A DNA stretch of 64,000 nucleotides from Crickella sp963642455 (GCA_963642455.1 CAVIGM010000002.1:1-64000); one strand, 5' to 3'. Positions 33,287 to 41,987 are shown, numbered from the stretch's first letter. Notes: generated by a model not told the origin, from the letters alone. Translations and numbers: made by a program.

Positions 33287-34822
33287 ATGTCAAAAGAAAT
33301 CAATATCCGAGAAGAGTCAATGGCAGCTGCGGAAGAGGCGGCGCGCGAGGCAGCCGTAGCAGAAGCGGACGCCTTTACAAATAAATTATCAGACGGCGGC
33401 GACTTCGCGGAAGTCGGCGGAGCGGCAGGCAGAGGCGCANNNNNNNNNNNNNNNNNNNNNNNNNNNNNNNNNNNNNNNNNNNNNNNNNNNNNNNNNNNNN
33501 NNNNNNNNNNNNNNNNNNNNNNNNNNNNNNNCGGTCAAGCTGCCGCTGAAGGGCACGAAGGCCAGGACGCCGCCGAAGTTCAAGAGGAACGCCCTGATGT
33601 GGAGGGCATCCTCGAAATTGCGGAAGGAGGCTTCGGCTTCCTCAGATTCAATAACTTCCTGACCTCGGAGAAGGATATTTATGTTGCGCCAACACAGATA
33701 AGACGCTTCGGGCTGAGAACCGGAGATAAGATATATGGGGTAAGCCGAAAGCCACATCAGGGCGAACGCTTCGGAGCTCTTTTGTATGTGAAATCGGTAA
33801 ATGGACAAGAACCGGGAAGTGCAAAACACCGCAAGCATTTCGACGCGCTGACACCTGTTTTTCCAAACGACAAGATCGTACTTGAGAATTCAAGCATAGA
33901 CCTTTCGACGAGAATTATGGACCTTGTTGCGCCAATCGGAAGAGGCCAAAGAGGCCTGATTGTTGCTCAGCCTAAGGCGGGCAAAACCGTGCTACTTAAG
34001 AAAATCGCGGCGAGCATAGAGGACAAATATCCTGACATCGAGCTCATCGTTCTTCTTGTGGACGAAAGACCTGAGGAAGTAACCGATATGAAGCGCTCGC
34101 TCAAGCATTCGGAGGTCATCTATTCGACTTTTGACGAGCAGGCATCGCATCACGTAAAGGTTGCGTCAATGGTAATCGAAAGGGCGAAGAGGCTTGCGGA
34201 AATAGGCAAGGATGTTGTGATTCTTCTCGACTCAATCACAAGACTCGCAAGAGCATACAATATGGAAGTGCCTTCATCGGGCAGAACCCTTTCTGGAGGA
34301 CTCGACCCGGGCGCGCTTCATCCACCTAAGAAATTTTTCGGTACGGCAAGAAATATTGAGGAAGGCGGAAGCGTCACGATTCTTGCGACGGCCCTTGTAG
34401 ATACTGGCAGCAGAATGGACGATGTAATTTACGAGGAGTTCAAGGGAACGGGCAATATGGAGCTGCATCTTGACAGACAACTGAGCGAGAGAAGAATTTT
34501 CCCTGCAATCGACTTGAACAAGTCTGGCACAAGAAGAGAAGATCTGCTGCTCAGCCCAGAGGAGTATGCGGTGATGTTCAACCTGCGCCGCGAGATGAAC
34601 CGCGGAAATGTTGCGGATGTCACTGAGGAGATTATCGAGACTCTTTCGAGCACGAAGTCGAACAAGGACTTCGTAGATTTTATGGNNNNNNNNNNNNNNN
34701 NNNNNNNNNNNNNNNNNNNNNNNNNNNNNNNNNNNNNNNNNNNNNNNNNNNNNNNNNNNNNNNNNNNNNNNNNNNNNNNNNNNNNNNNNNNNNNNNAAAG
34801 GCTGCGACAGCACACACTTTAA
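33287..34822 (+). CDS. rho: Transcription termination factor Rho (two internal gaps)
   Basis: Hexameric RNA helicase that ends transcription. The RNA-binding cold-shock-like domain reads VEGILEIAEGGFGFLRF. The ATPase has Walker A AQPKAGKTVLL, Walker B VVILLDSITRLARAYN, and the R-loop region GRTLSGGLDPGALH. The N-terminal extension is Ala/Glu/Gly-rich and contains a 92-base gap (33440-33531). A 111-base gap (34686-34796) follows DFVDFM, close to where Rho normally ends, so a C-terminal tail of about 45 residues is implied but unseen. ATG at 33287 has GGAGG upstream. rpmE, its usual neighbour, is 16 kb away. Confidence 0.94.
   Translation: MSKEINIREESMAAAEEAAREAAVAEADAFTNKLSDGGDFAEVGGAAGRGAXXXXXXXXXXXXXXXXXXXXXXXXXXXXXXXGQAAAEGHEGQDAAEVQEERPDVEGILEIAEGGFGFLRFNNFLTSEKDIYVAPTQIRRFGLRTGDKIYGVSRKPHQGERFGALLYVKSVNGQEPGSAKHRKHFDALTPVFPNDKIVLENSSIDLSTRIMDLVAPIGRGQRGLIVAQPKAGKTVLLKKIAASIEDKYPDIELIVLLVDERPEEVTDMKRSLKHSEVIYSTFDEQASHHVKVASMVIERAKRLAEIGKDVVILLDSITRLARAYNMEVPSSGRTLSGGLDPGALHPPKKFFGTARNIEEGGSVTILATALVDTGSRMDDVIYEEFKGTGNMELHLDRQLSERRIFPAIDLNKSGTRREDLLLSPEEYAVMFNLRREMNRGNVADVTEEIIETLSSTKSNKDFVDFMXXXXXXXXXXXXXXXXXXXXXXXXXXXXXXXXXXXXXXRLRQHTL
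33440..33531. other. 92 unresolved bases in the rho N-terminal extension
   Basis: Run of N flanked by GC-rich codons for Gly, Ala, Arg and Glu. The downstream rho frame continues correctly across it. Confidence 0.9.
34686..34796. other. 111 unresolved bases at the rho 3' end
   Basis: Run of N, a multiple of three. After it an open frame continues for seven codons and stops at 34822. The true rho end, or a tiny extra gene, could be hidden here. Confidence 0.9.
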
Positions 34823-34843
34823 GCTTTGATAGAGGATAAGGTC

Positions 34844-36916
34844 ATGGCAAAAATTGATTATAGTAGAATTTTTCTTAAAGAGGCGAAGCCAACAAGCATA
34901 GGCGGGCAGGCTGTTATGGAAGGCATCATGATGCAGGGCCCTGACAGAAGGTCGCTTGCTATGAGGCTGCCGGACGGAAGAATTTATCTTAAGACAGAGA
35001 AAAAGAAAAAAGCGGCGGGCTGGACGAAGGTGCCGCTTGTTCGAGGCTGCGTGTCCTTCTTCAAGTCCCTGGTAGACGGAATGAAGGTTCTTATGGACTC
35101 GGCGGATATACTCGAGGAATATGCACCCGAGATAGCAGAGGAGCCTGGCAAGTTCGAGACTTGGATTTGCGAGAAATTCGGCGAGAAGAAGGCCTGGAAT
35201 ATAATGATGGTCTTAGCGCTTGTCTTCTCTATTGTAATATCCTTGGCCGTCTTCATCATCTTTCCAACCGTTGCGGTGAACTGGCTTAAGAAATGGATTG
35301 CGAATGCAGTCGTACTTAACCTAATCGAAGGCGTCTTCAGAATATTGCTCTTCATTCTCTATGTTGTATGCATCAGAAAAATGAATGATATTTATACGGT
35401 ATTTCAATATCACGGGGCAGAGCATAAGACGATTCACTGCTTCGAGAACGACCTTGAACTCACCCCAGAGAATGCGAGAGAATTCTACACACTTCACCCA
35501 AGGTGCGGAACAAGTTTTCTGGTCTTTGTGCTTGTAATAGCACTGCTTGTCTTCTCTTTGCTTGGCTGGCCGAATGTCTGGCTAAGAATAGGCTCAAGAA
35601 TCCTGCTTCTTCCTGTAATTGCAGGCATCAGCTATGAGCTTCTTAAATGGGCAGGGCGAAGCGATAATGCAGTAGTGAAGATACTAAGTTGGCCTGGCTT
35701 GATGCTTCAGAGGCTGACAACGGCAGAGCCTGACGACAGCCAGCTTGAGGTCGCAATTACAGCGCTTAAGGCTGTGCTTGTAGACGAGAAGGAGCCGGAC
35801 AAAGAAGTTCTCCTTTCGGGTTCGTTTGGTGAATATAGCGAAAAAGATATTCCTAAGAAGCCAGGCGATAGCGAGGATGCTCGGGGCGAGAGGGGCTACG
35901 AGGATGGCTCAGACGAGAACGCAGAAGGATATTCGGACGGATATTCGGATGCCGAAGCTTCGGCAGATGCCTTTAGAGAAGACGGACACAATCTGGCGGA
36001 TTTAGATGACACCTATGTAATGCCGGCAAGCGGAATTCGGGGAAGGCGCTTCGACAGCGACCCCGGAAGTGTCGGACATACACTTAAGTGGGGCGAGGCA
36101 TCCCTTGGTTTTGTCGAAAACGGCAAGAACGAAGCGATGATGATATTCAGCTACATCACTGGAATGACAAGAAGCGAAGCGATTCTGCGCTCTAAGGAAA
36201 TGCTCAGCGAGGAGCAGCTTGCGGAATATGAGGCGAAGATTCAAGAAAGGCTCACAGGCGTTCCTGTTCAATATATTACTAAGATTCAAGAATTCATGGG
36301 GCTGCCTTTTAGAGTCAATCCTTCGGTGCTGATTCCAAGGCTTGATACGGAGATTCTCGTTGAGCAGATTCTCGGACTTATAGAAGCTAAGGGAATCAAA
36401 GAGGCGACAATTCTTGACCTTTGCACAGGAAGCGGGGCGATTGGAATTTCGCTTGCTCATAATCTTCCTGATTCGGAGGTATATTTGTCGGATATTGATA
36501 TGGATGCGATGAGTGTAGCGGCAAGCAATGCGCATTTGAACAAGGTCTTCAAGCGCTGCCACTTCTTCGTCGGCAATATGTTCAATGCGATTCCGGACGA
36601 TAGGAAATACGATATTCTGGTAAGCAACCCTCCATATATCGAGAGCGACCAAATACCTAAGCTTGCAATTGAGGTAAGAGAGCACGAGCCTCTAACGGCT
36701 CTTGACGGAGGCGAGGACGGCCTTAACTTCTATCGAATTATCGCGAGCAGGGGAGGAAACTTCATTAAGTCAAATGGTTATCTCGCCCTGGAAATAGGCT
36801 GCGATCAGGCAAAAGCAGTTACAGAGCTTCTTGAAGAAAGCGGCGACTACTCGAACATTGCGGTCGTAAAAGATCTTGCGGGCCTCGACAGAGTCGTGCT
36901 TGCCGAAAGAAAATAG
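34844..36916 (+). CDS. prmC: Fusion of a DUF1385 membrane protein with release-factor glutamine methyltransferase PrmC
   Basis: A 690-residue two-part protein. Residues 1-320 are DUF1385 (YqhQ-like): SIGGQAVMEGIMMQGPDRRSL, membrane helices near 125-150, 160-180, 225-245 and 250-265, and YHGAEHKTIHCFEN with RCGTSFL. Residues 325-410 form an acidic Gly/Asp/Glu/Ser linker. Residues 412-690 are PrmC (HemK): GVPVQYITKIQEFMGL, SAM motif DLCTGSGAIG and catalytic NPPY (about 595-598). PrmC methylates the GGQ glutamine of release factors such as prfA at 51624. In other Firmicutes the two are adjacent separate genes. ATG at 34844 has GAGG eight bases upstream. The fusion tethers PrmC to the membrane. 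Confidence 0.9.
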   Translation: MAKIDYSRIFLKEAKPTSIGGQAVMEGIMMQGPDRRSLAMRLPDGRIYLKTEKKKKAAGWTKVPLVRGCVSFFKSLVDGMKVLMDSADILEEYAPEIAEEPGKFETWICEKFGEKKAWNIMMVLALVFSIVISLAVFIIFPTVAVNWLKKWIANAVVLNLIEGVFRILLFILYVVCIRKMNDIYTVFQYHGAEHKTIHCFENDLELTPENAREFYTLHPRCGTSFLVFVLVIALLVFSLLGWPNVWLRIGSRILLLPVIAGISYELLKWAGRSDNAVVKILSWPGLMLQRLTTAEPDDSQLEVAITALKAVLVDEKEPDKEVLLSGSFGEYSEKDIPKKPGDSEDARGERGYEDGSDENAEGYSDGYSDAEASADAFREDGHNLADLDDTYVMPASGIRGRRFDSDPGSVGHTLKWGEASLGFVENGKNEAMMIFSYITGMTRSEAILRSKEMLSEEQLAEYEAKIQERLTGVPVQYITKIQEFMGLPFRVNPSVLIPRLDTEILVEQILGLIEAKGIKEATILDLCTGSGAIGISLAHNLPDSEVYLSDIDMDAMSVAASNAHLNKVFKRCHFFVGNMFNAIPDDRKYDILVSNPPYIESDQIPKLAIEVREHEPLTALDGGEDGLNFYRIIASRGGNFIKSNGYLALEIGCDQAKAVTELLEESGDYSNIAVVKDLAGLDRVVLAERK

Positions 36917-37012
36917 AAGCAAGAAGCAAGAAGAAAGAAGAGAAACAAGAAGTTCGAAATAAGAAATGCGAAAAGCAAATCAAATCAAAGAAGGAGAATA
37001 GGTAGAGGCGTT

Positions 37013-38092
37013 ATGGAAGATAGAAAAAAATTAAGACTTGGCGTAGTATTCGGGGGCAAGTCAGACGAGTATGATGTATCAATTCATTCGGCTGCAAATG
37101 TAATAAGAGCCCTTAACGAGGACAAGTACGATATTACTAAAATCGGCATAACAAGAGAGGGCCGCTGGTATGTCACCAAGGCAACGCCAGAGGATATAGA
37201 GAATAACAAGTGGATTTATAGCGACAGCAACTGCCAGTGCGTAATTCCACACGACCCTACGGTTAAGGGAATACTTGTTTTTGACATAGAAGACAAGGCA
37301 ACGGTTAAGCCAATTGACTGCTTCGTTCCTGTTCTTCATGGCGACCACGGAGAGGACGGCGAAATCCAAGGCCTCTTCAGCCTGTCAGAAATTCCTTTCG
37401 TGGGCTCGGGCGTAAAGGCAACCGCTAACAGCATGGACAAGACTTGCACTAAGCAAATTGCCAAGCTCACGGGTGTCAAGATGGCTCGCGACTATGTGGT
37501 TAAGGCATGGAAATACAAGAGAGATCCGCAAGCCGAGCTTGAGGCTATAAAGGAAGTACACGCAAATAAATATCCTCTCTTTGTTAAGCCTTCCGCATCG
37601 GGTTCATCCGTGGGAGTTACGAAGGTTCACAAGGAGGAGGAGCTTAAGGCTGCAGTTGAAGAGGCTCTCAAATATGACAGCAAGGTTCTCGTTGAAGAGG
37701 CAATCAAAGGAAGGGAGCTCGAGGTTGCCGTTCTCGGAAACGAGGAGCCTATGGCAAGCGGAATCGGGGAGATTCTTTCGGGAGAGGAATTCTATACATA
37801 CGAGGCCAAATACGCAAATCCAGAATCAAAGACGGAATTTGTCACAGACCTTCCTGAAGATGTGGTAGAAGCATTCAAAAAAACTGCAATCAAGATCTAT
37901 CAGGAACTTGATTGCAGAGGTCTTTCGAGAGTTGACTTCTTCTATTCAGATGAAGGCGAGATAGTCTTCAATGAGATCAACTCGCTTCCGGGCTTCACTA
38001 ATATCAGCATGTATCCAATGCTCTGGAGAAATGAGGGCCTGCCAACAGACCAGCTGCTTGACAAGCTCATCGAATTCGCGCTGAACGAATAG
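37013..38092 (+). CDS. ddl: D-alanine--D-alanine ligase
   Basis: A 359-residue ATP-grasp enzyme making the D-Ala-D-Ala end of peptidoglycan precursors. It has GVVFGGKSDEYDVSIHSA, VLHGDHGEDGEIQGLF, VKPSASGSSVGVTKV, the omega-loop TYEAKY, typical of D-Ala rather than D-Lac ligases, and FNEINSLPGFT. The upstream 96 bp is purine-rich with AAGCAAGAAG-type repeats and no clear promoter. It converges on the CooT-CsoR gene with a 5-bp gap. It is the first gene after the rho-prmC cluster is interrupted. Confidence 0.96.
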   Translation: MEDRKKLRLGVVFGGKSDEYDVSIHSAANVIRALNEDKYDITKIGITREGRWYVTKATPEDIENNKWIYSDSNCQCVIPHDPTVKGILVFDIEDKATVKPIDCFVPVLHGDHGEDGEIQGLFSLSEIPFVGSGVKATANSMDKTCTKQIAKLTGVKMARDYVVKAWKYKRDPQAELEAIKEVHANKYPLFVKPSASGSSVGVTKVHKEEELKAAVEEALKYDSKVLVEEAIKGRELEVAVLGNEEPMASGIGEILSGEEFYTYEAKYANPESKTEFVTDLPEDVVEAFKKTAIKIYQELDCRGLSRVDFFYSDEGEIVFNEINSLPGFTNISMYPMLWRNEGLPTDQLLDKLIEFALNE

Positions 38093-38097
38093 AAACG

Positions 38098-38649
38098 TTA
38101 TATGAAGCGCTTAACGGCTTCTTGGAAATCCTCAACAGCGGAGGTGTCGCCGTTCTCTATTGCATGAGTTATGCAATGTGACATGTGCTCGTTGATAATC
38201 TCCTTGCCGAGATTACGAAGCGCAGCATTTACAGCGGAAAGCTGTACGAGAACTTCCGAGCAGTCAGCGTCACTGTCGATAAGCTTCTTAACATGCTTGC
38301 AGTGGCCGATTGCCCTTGAAATGCGGTTAACCTGCTTCTTCTTTTCTTCGGGAGAATGCTGATGAGAATGCTCGTGTGAGTGCTCGTGAAGCCGAACGGC
38401 TCCATCACCAGCGCTTGCCGAGTCAGCGGAATTAGCCAAATCAGACGATGCAGCATCGAAATTATATGGCTTAACAATGATGAAATTCTCCATCAAATCA
38501 ACCTTTTCGATATCAGCATAGAGCTTGGTACGAATCCCCATAATATCAGTCAGAATCAATTCGCCGTTATCCTCTCGGATGTCGGCGATATTTTTTGCGA
38601 GAAGATGACGCTCCTCTCCGCGAATTTCGTATACGTTAGAAAGACACAT
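38098..38649 (-). CDS. CooT-like nickel-binding domain fused to a CsoR-family metal-sensing repressor
   Basis: A 183-residue fusion. Residues 1-62 resemble CooT-type small nickel proteins: they start MCLSNVYEI, with the metal-binding Cys2, and contain ILTDIMGIRTKLYADIEKVDLMENFIIVK. Residues 63-104 form a linker ending in a His-rich stretch (HEHSHEHSHQH). Residues 105-183 are a CsoR/FrmR (DUF156) helical repressor domain. The C-H-C ligand set is conserved as C130, H155 and C159, the Cu(I)-type pattern, although nickel or cobalt sensing is possible. TAGGAGGG precedes the ATG. It is second in an operon with the His-rich gene and is transcribed divergently from the dehydratase operon, which it probably regulates. 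I know of no described protein with this layout. Confidence 0.78.
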   Translation of the reverse strand: MCLSNVYEIRGEERHLLAKNIADIREDNGELILTDIMGIRTKLYADIEKVDLMENFIIVKPYNFDAASSDLANSADSASAGDGAVRLHEHSHEHSHQHSPEEKKKQVNRISRAIGHCKHVKKLIDSDADCSEVLVQLSAVNAALRNLGKEIINEHMSHCITHAIENGDTSAVEDFQEAVKRFI

Positions 38650-38701
38650 TTTACCCTCCTATTTACCTTCCTGTTTACCTTCCTGTTAAGGTCTGCCTTG
38701 C

Positions 38702-38983
38702 TTACTTGCAAATCAGCTCAAGAGCCTTGGCAAGCTTGTCGTTGCTCTCACCGATTGCGCTAACCGCCTCGTGTAGAAGCTGGCCAGCTTCGCCGTCGAA
38801 TTCATGTGCGAGCTCGTGGAGTTCCTCTGCGTGGTGCTGGTTATGTGTAAGCATATATTTCAAAAGCGCGAGAGCTTCCTCGTGTGATGAGAACGAAATT
38901 TCCTCGCCGTGTGTATGTGTGTGTGAATGCTCGTGGCTGTGAACAGTGCCGTCTGCGTGTGTATGCTCATGTGAATGTGCCAT
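38702..38983 (-). CDS. Histidine-rich putative metal-binding protein
   Basis: A 93-residue soluble protein with 17 histidines, ten of them within residues 3-25 (alternating His with Ser, Glu or Thr). The C-terminal part is a predicted helical hairpin (EEALALLKYMLTHNQHHAEELHELAHEF) with further His residues in heptad-like spacing. There is no signal peptide. Its composition and neighbours suggest nickel or cobalt storage or chaperoning, as for CooJ or HypB His tails, but I do not assign it to a named family. AGGAGA lies six bases before the ATG. It is first in the operon with the CooT-CsoR fusion. Confidence 0.75.
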   Translation of the reverse strand: MAHSHEHTHADGTVHSHEHSHTHTHGEEISFSSHEEALALLKYMLTHNQHHAEELHELAHEFDGEAGQLLHEAVSAIGESNDKLAKALELICK

Positions 38984-39034
38984 ATCAGTTCTCCTATATA
39001 TATATAAATATTAAGAAAAAATATAATTTATTTG

Positions 39035-39063
39035 AGTATACTTCATTGACACTTTTCTGACAA
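39035..39063 (-). promoter_or_regulatory. Promoter of the His-rich/CooT-CsoR operon
   Basis: TTGTCA (minus strand, 39058-39063), 17 bp, TATACT (39035-39040). It overlaps the plus-strand promoter at 39046-39074 almost completely. Confidence 0.65.
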
Positions 39064-39074
39064 GGAATTAAAAT
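39046..39074 (+). promoter_or_regulatory. Promoter of the first dehydratase operon
   Basis: Consensus TTGACA at 39046-39051, 17 bp, TAAAAT at 39069-39074. The transcript leader is about 66 nt. Confidence 0.82.
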
Positions 39075-39147
39075 GAATTACAACTAGCACGTTACTACAA
39101 AAGTAATAATTTAACAAAAAGAACAAGAGAGGATTAGGTGAGACTAT

Positions 39148-40344
39148 ATGCGTGATTTAAAACATCTAATTTACTTCGAAGACCTTCTGCAAGAAGCTAA
39201 CAACGAGCTGATCAGAAAGGCCAAGGAAGAGGATGGCAAGCTGTGTCTTGGTTACACATGCTATTTCATGCCAGAGGTACTGCTCGACCTGCCAGGTTGC
39301 TTCTCTGTACGTCTACGTGCGCCTAAGTGCGTTTCCCCAGACATGGCTACATACTACATGTCAGGAAGAACTTGTCACTATGGCCGAAGCTTGCTTGAGC
39401 GCGCACTCGAGGGAGGATTCAACTTCCTTGATGCACAGCTTGCAACGGAGACTTGCACAGTAACCTGCAGATTCCAAGAGCATCTTAGCCGCGTTGATGA
39501 CATTATCAAGAATGTCAATTTCAAATGCGAATTCATGGACGTTCCATTCAAGAAGAATGAGAACAGCATCGAACACTACGAGAAGCAACTTCAGCACCAC
39601 GTGCTTGATTTCCTTAAGGAGAACTACGGTGTAGATACATCTGACGAGGCTATTCTTAAGGCAATCGAGGCACACAACGAGGTATGCAGACTCGTACAGG
39701 AGATTGGCGACTACAGAAAGCTCGACAATCCAACTATCACAGGTTATGAATTTGCAGTAATCGTACTCGCAACAATGGCATGCCCTAAGTATCTTATCAT
39801 CGACAAGCTGAGAGAAACAGCTGAAGAGTTGAAGACAAGAGAGCCTGACGATAAGCCAAATTATCGAGTTAAGGTATTGGTAGCTGGTTCAGAGAACGAT
39901 GACCCTGAATTCATTAAGCTCATCGAGAGCTGCGGAGCGCTCGTAGTAGCAGACAGATACTGCTATGGCGCAGTTGAGGCAAGAGAGCCTATCGAAATCA
40001 AAGAAGGCGAGACACCTCTTAGAGCAATTGCCCGTCATTACCTTTTGACAAGCAACTGCACAAGATTCATGGAGCAGGGCGAGATGCGCAGAAGAAAGAA
40101 ATTCATCGCAGACCTTGCAGGCGAATACAAGGCAGACGGAATTATCATAATTTCCAACAAATTCTGCGAGTACTGGAGCTACGAGAGAACTATAGATTCC
40201 ATCGTTCTCCCAAGAGACTACGGATATCCTGTATGCTCAATCGAGAAGGAATATATCAACTCAGCTTCAGGACAGCTTAGAACAAGATTCCAGGCATTCG
40301 TTGAGAGCGTAGAACTTAAGAAGATTCAGGAGGCCAATAAATGA
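39148..40344 (+). CDS. 2-hydroxyacyl-CoA dehydratase-like small subunit, pair 1
   Basis: A 398-residue HgdB/FldC-type protein (2-hydroxyacyl-CoA dehydratase D component, also the fold of benzoyl-CoA reductase subunits and double-cubane-cluster proteins). It keeps the family pattern: CLGYTCYFMPEVLLDLPGC, TCHYGRSLLERALEGG, ETCTVTC, then MACPK, DRYCYG and FCEYW, with the C-terminal QLRTRFQAFVES. Cysteines at about 33, 38, 76 and 103 are candidate iron-sulfur ligands. Its 3' end overlaps the large subunit gene by four bases (ATGA). Substrate unknown. It is about as long as, and clearly similar to, the protein at 45375. Confidence 0.85.
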   Translation: MRDLKHLIYFEDLLQEANNELIRKAKEEDGKLCLGYTCYFMPEVLLDLPGCFSVRLRAPKCVSPDMATYYMSGRTCHYGRSLLERALEGGFNFLDAQLATETCTVTCRFQEHLSRVDDIIKNVNFKCEFMDVPFKKNENSIEHYEKQLQHHVLDFLKENYGVDTSDEAILKAIEAHNEVCRLVQEIGDYRKLDNPTITGYEFAVIVLATMACPKYLIIDKLRETAEELKTREPDDKPNYRVKVLVAGSENDDPEFIKLIESCGALVVADRYCYGAVEAREPIEIKEGETPLRAIARHYLLTSNCTRFMEQGEMRRRKKFIADLAGEYKADGIIIISNKFCEYWSYERTIDSIVLPRDYGYPVCSIEKEYINSASGQLRTRFQAFVESVELKKIQEANK

Positions 40345-41972
40345 AAAAGTTTAACATAAAGAAGCTTAAGAGCCTCGATTATAAGAAGCTCGCGAAGGAT
40401 TTCGTATATGGCAAGCCTGATGGTGAGCGCAGACTCGGCGATCTGTACATGGACAAGACAGGTCTTTACAAGCACAGAGAGTGGCGTGGTATCAAGGACA
40501 CCATGTACTATTTCAATATGATTTGGCTGTACAACTACGGCAATATGGTTAAGGATATTATTGATATCGGCGGCCCAAAGGGCGTTGTTCAGGTTGTAAA
40601 AGGTATATGGAGATATAGATGGATGGGACAGTCCTATCTGCCTGTACTTCACTGGTTCGATAGAGGCCTTGAAGGAATGAGAGGCGAGACACTTAGAGCA
40701 TCCGCATGGCATTACAGAGGAATGGTTAATGCAACTATTACTCAGTTCACAGAAATGTTCATGGCTGACCAGTACACCGGCGGAGATAAGAAGCTCTACG
40801 ACAAGACTATAGCTCATGACGAGACCGTATGGGGCGGAGTTTTCTATCCTTACAAAGATCAGATGGAAAATATTCCTCTGCAGATGATTCCATACTTCGT
40901 AACTGTACACGTTAACAACCATACAGTACTTAACTACATCGACGCTGTACAGTCTATCGGTCTTCCTGGCGACCCATGTCCAATGTGCCAGGCAGAATCA
41001 GGACTTTTCGTACTCGACGATGTTCCAGATTACTTCCCTGCAATGGTAACAACTAACGAGGCTTGCGACGGCTCAGTTGCAACTTCAGTTATTCAGGACT
41101 GGATGATCAACAAGCCACTTTACGCTATGCCACAGCCAATGCAGTTCGACGATCCGCTGGTTCAGGAGCACTGCGCTAGAGAAATCGAAGGAGCTTGGAA
41201 ATTTACAGAAGAGCAGATGGGCGTTAAGTTCAACTGGGATGAGCTTGTAAAGAATCTCAAGGAGCAGAACGAACTTCAGGAGTTCGAGTGGGAGAAGTGG
41301 GACGTTGCAGCTAACACTAACAACTATCCTATCAACGGCGTTGCTCAGGCTCTTTACAGAATTTTCCAGTCTCAGTACGGCAACAGACCTATTTGGCACG
41401 AGATTGACGGAAGAGTTAGAAAGATCATGGAAAAGTGCGTTGAGGAGAAGATCAACACACTGCCTATGACAAGACACAGAGTTATCGCTTGGTCATGCGC
41501 ACCTCTCTATTATTCCAACTGGTGTACATGGGCTTACAACTGCTGGGGTCTCAACTGCATAATCAATATGGACTCACTGATGTTCGACATGACTATCAGA
41601 ACAGATACGAAAGAGCACGTTCTGATGGATATGGCAAGATATCATGAATGGGCTCCAATGAGAAGAATGGCAGTTGGTGGAATGCACCACATCTTCGAAC
41701 TCTGGGAGAACATGGAGAAATTCAACTGCGATATGGTTATGATGTATGACCAGCTGCAGTGCAAGGGAATGCAGGGAGTACACGGACTCTTCGAGGATGA
41801 GTTCAGAGCTCGTAACATCCATGCAATTTGGATGCCACACGCATTACCTGATAAGAGAGTAATTTCAAGAAGTGAGATCAGACAGATCGTTAACGACTAC
41901 ATGTTCACAGTTATGGGCGAGGAGCCAATCGATCCATCACTTATAGACTTTGATGACAGCGAGAGCTGGTAG
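40341..41972 (+). CDS. 2-hydroxyacyl-CoA dehydratase-like large subunit, pair 1
   Basis: A 543-residue HgdA-type protein, longer than the usual 380-480 because of an N-terminal extension of roughly 150 residues rich in Trp and Tyr (HREWRGIKDTMYYFNMIWLYN). Candidate cluster ligands are C213 and C216 (DPCPMC), C242 (EACDGSV), C386 (AWSC), further cysteines at 395, 401 and 406, and C474 (LQCKGM). Compared with its paralogue at 46565 it has a C-x2-C in place of C-x6-C and MPHALPDKR where the paralogue reads IEHDLMDPR. Translation is coupled to the small subunit. It is presumably an oxygen-sensitive cytosolic complex; the reaction is unknown. Confidence 0.82.
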   Translation: MKKFNIKKLKSLDYKKLAKDFVYGKPDGERRLGDLYMDKTGLYKHREWRGIKDTMYYFNMIWLYNYGNMVKDIIDIGGPKGVVQVVKGIWRYRWMGQSYLPVLHWFDRGLEGMRGETLRASAWHYRGMVNATITQFTEMFMADQYTGGDKKLYDKTIAHDETVWGGVFYPYKDQMENIPLQMIPYFVTVHVNNHTVLNYIDAVQSIGLPGDPCPMCQAESGLFVLDDVPDYFPAMVTTNEACDGSVATSVIQDWMINKPLYAMPQPMQFDDPLVQEHCAREIEGAWKFTEEQMGVKFNWDELVKNLKEQNELQEFEWEKWDVAANTNNYPINGVAQALYRIFQSQYGNRPIWHEIDGRVRKIMEKCVEEKINTLPMTRHRVIAWSCAPLYYSNWCTWAYNCWGLNCIINMDSLMFDMTIRTDTKEHVLMDMARYHEWAPMRRMAVGGMHHIFELWENMEKFNCDMVMMYDQLQCKGMQGVHGLFEDEFRARNIHAIWMPHALPDKRVISRSEIRQIVNDYMFTVMGEEPIDPSLIDFDDSESW

Positions 41973-41987
41973 AAACAGGAGGACATT

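Noticed and set aside
36002..36685. 227-codon minus-strand open frame inside the PrmC domain
   Set aside because: Antisense shadow; the plus-strand PrmC motifs are intact.
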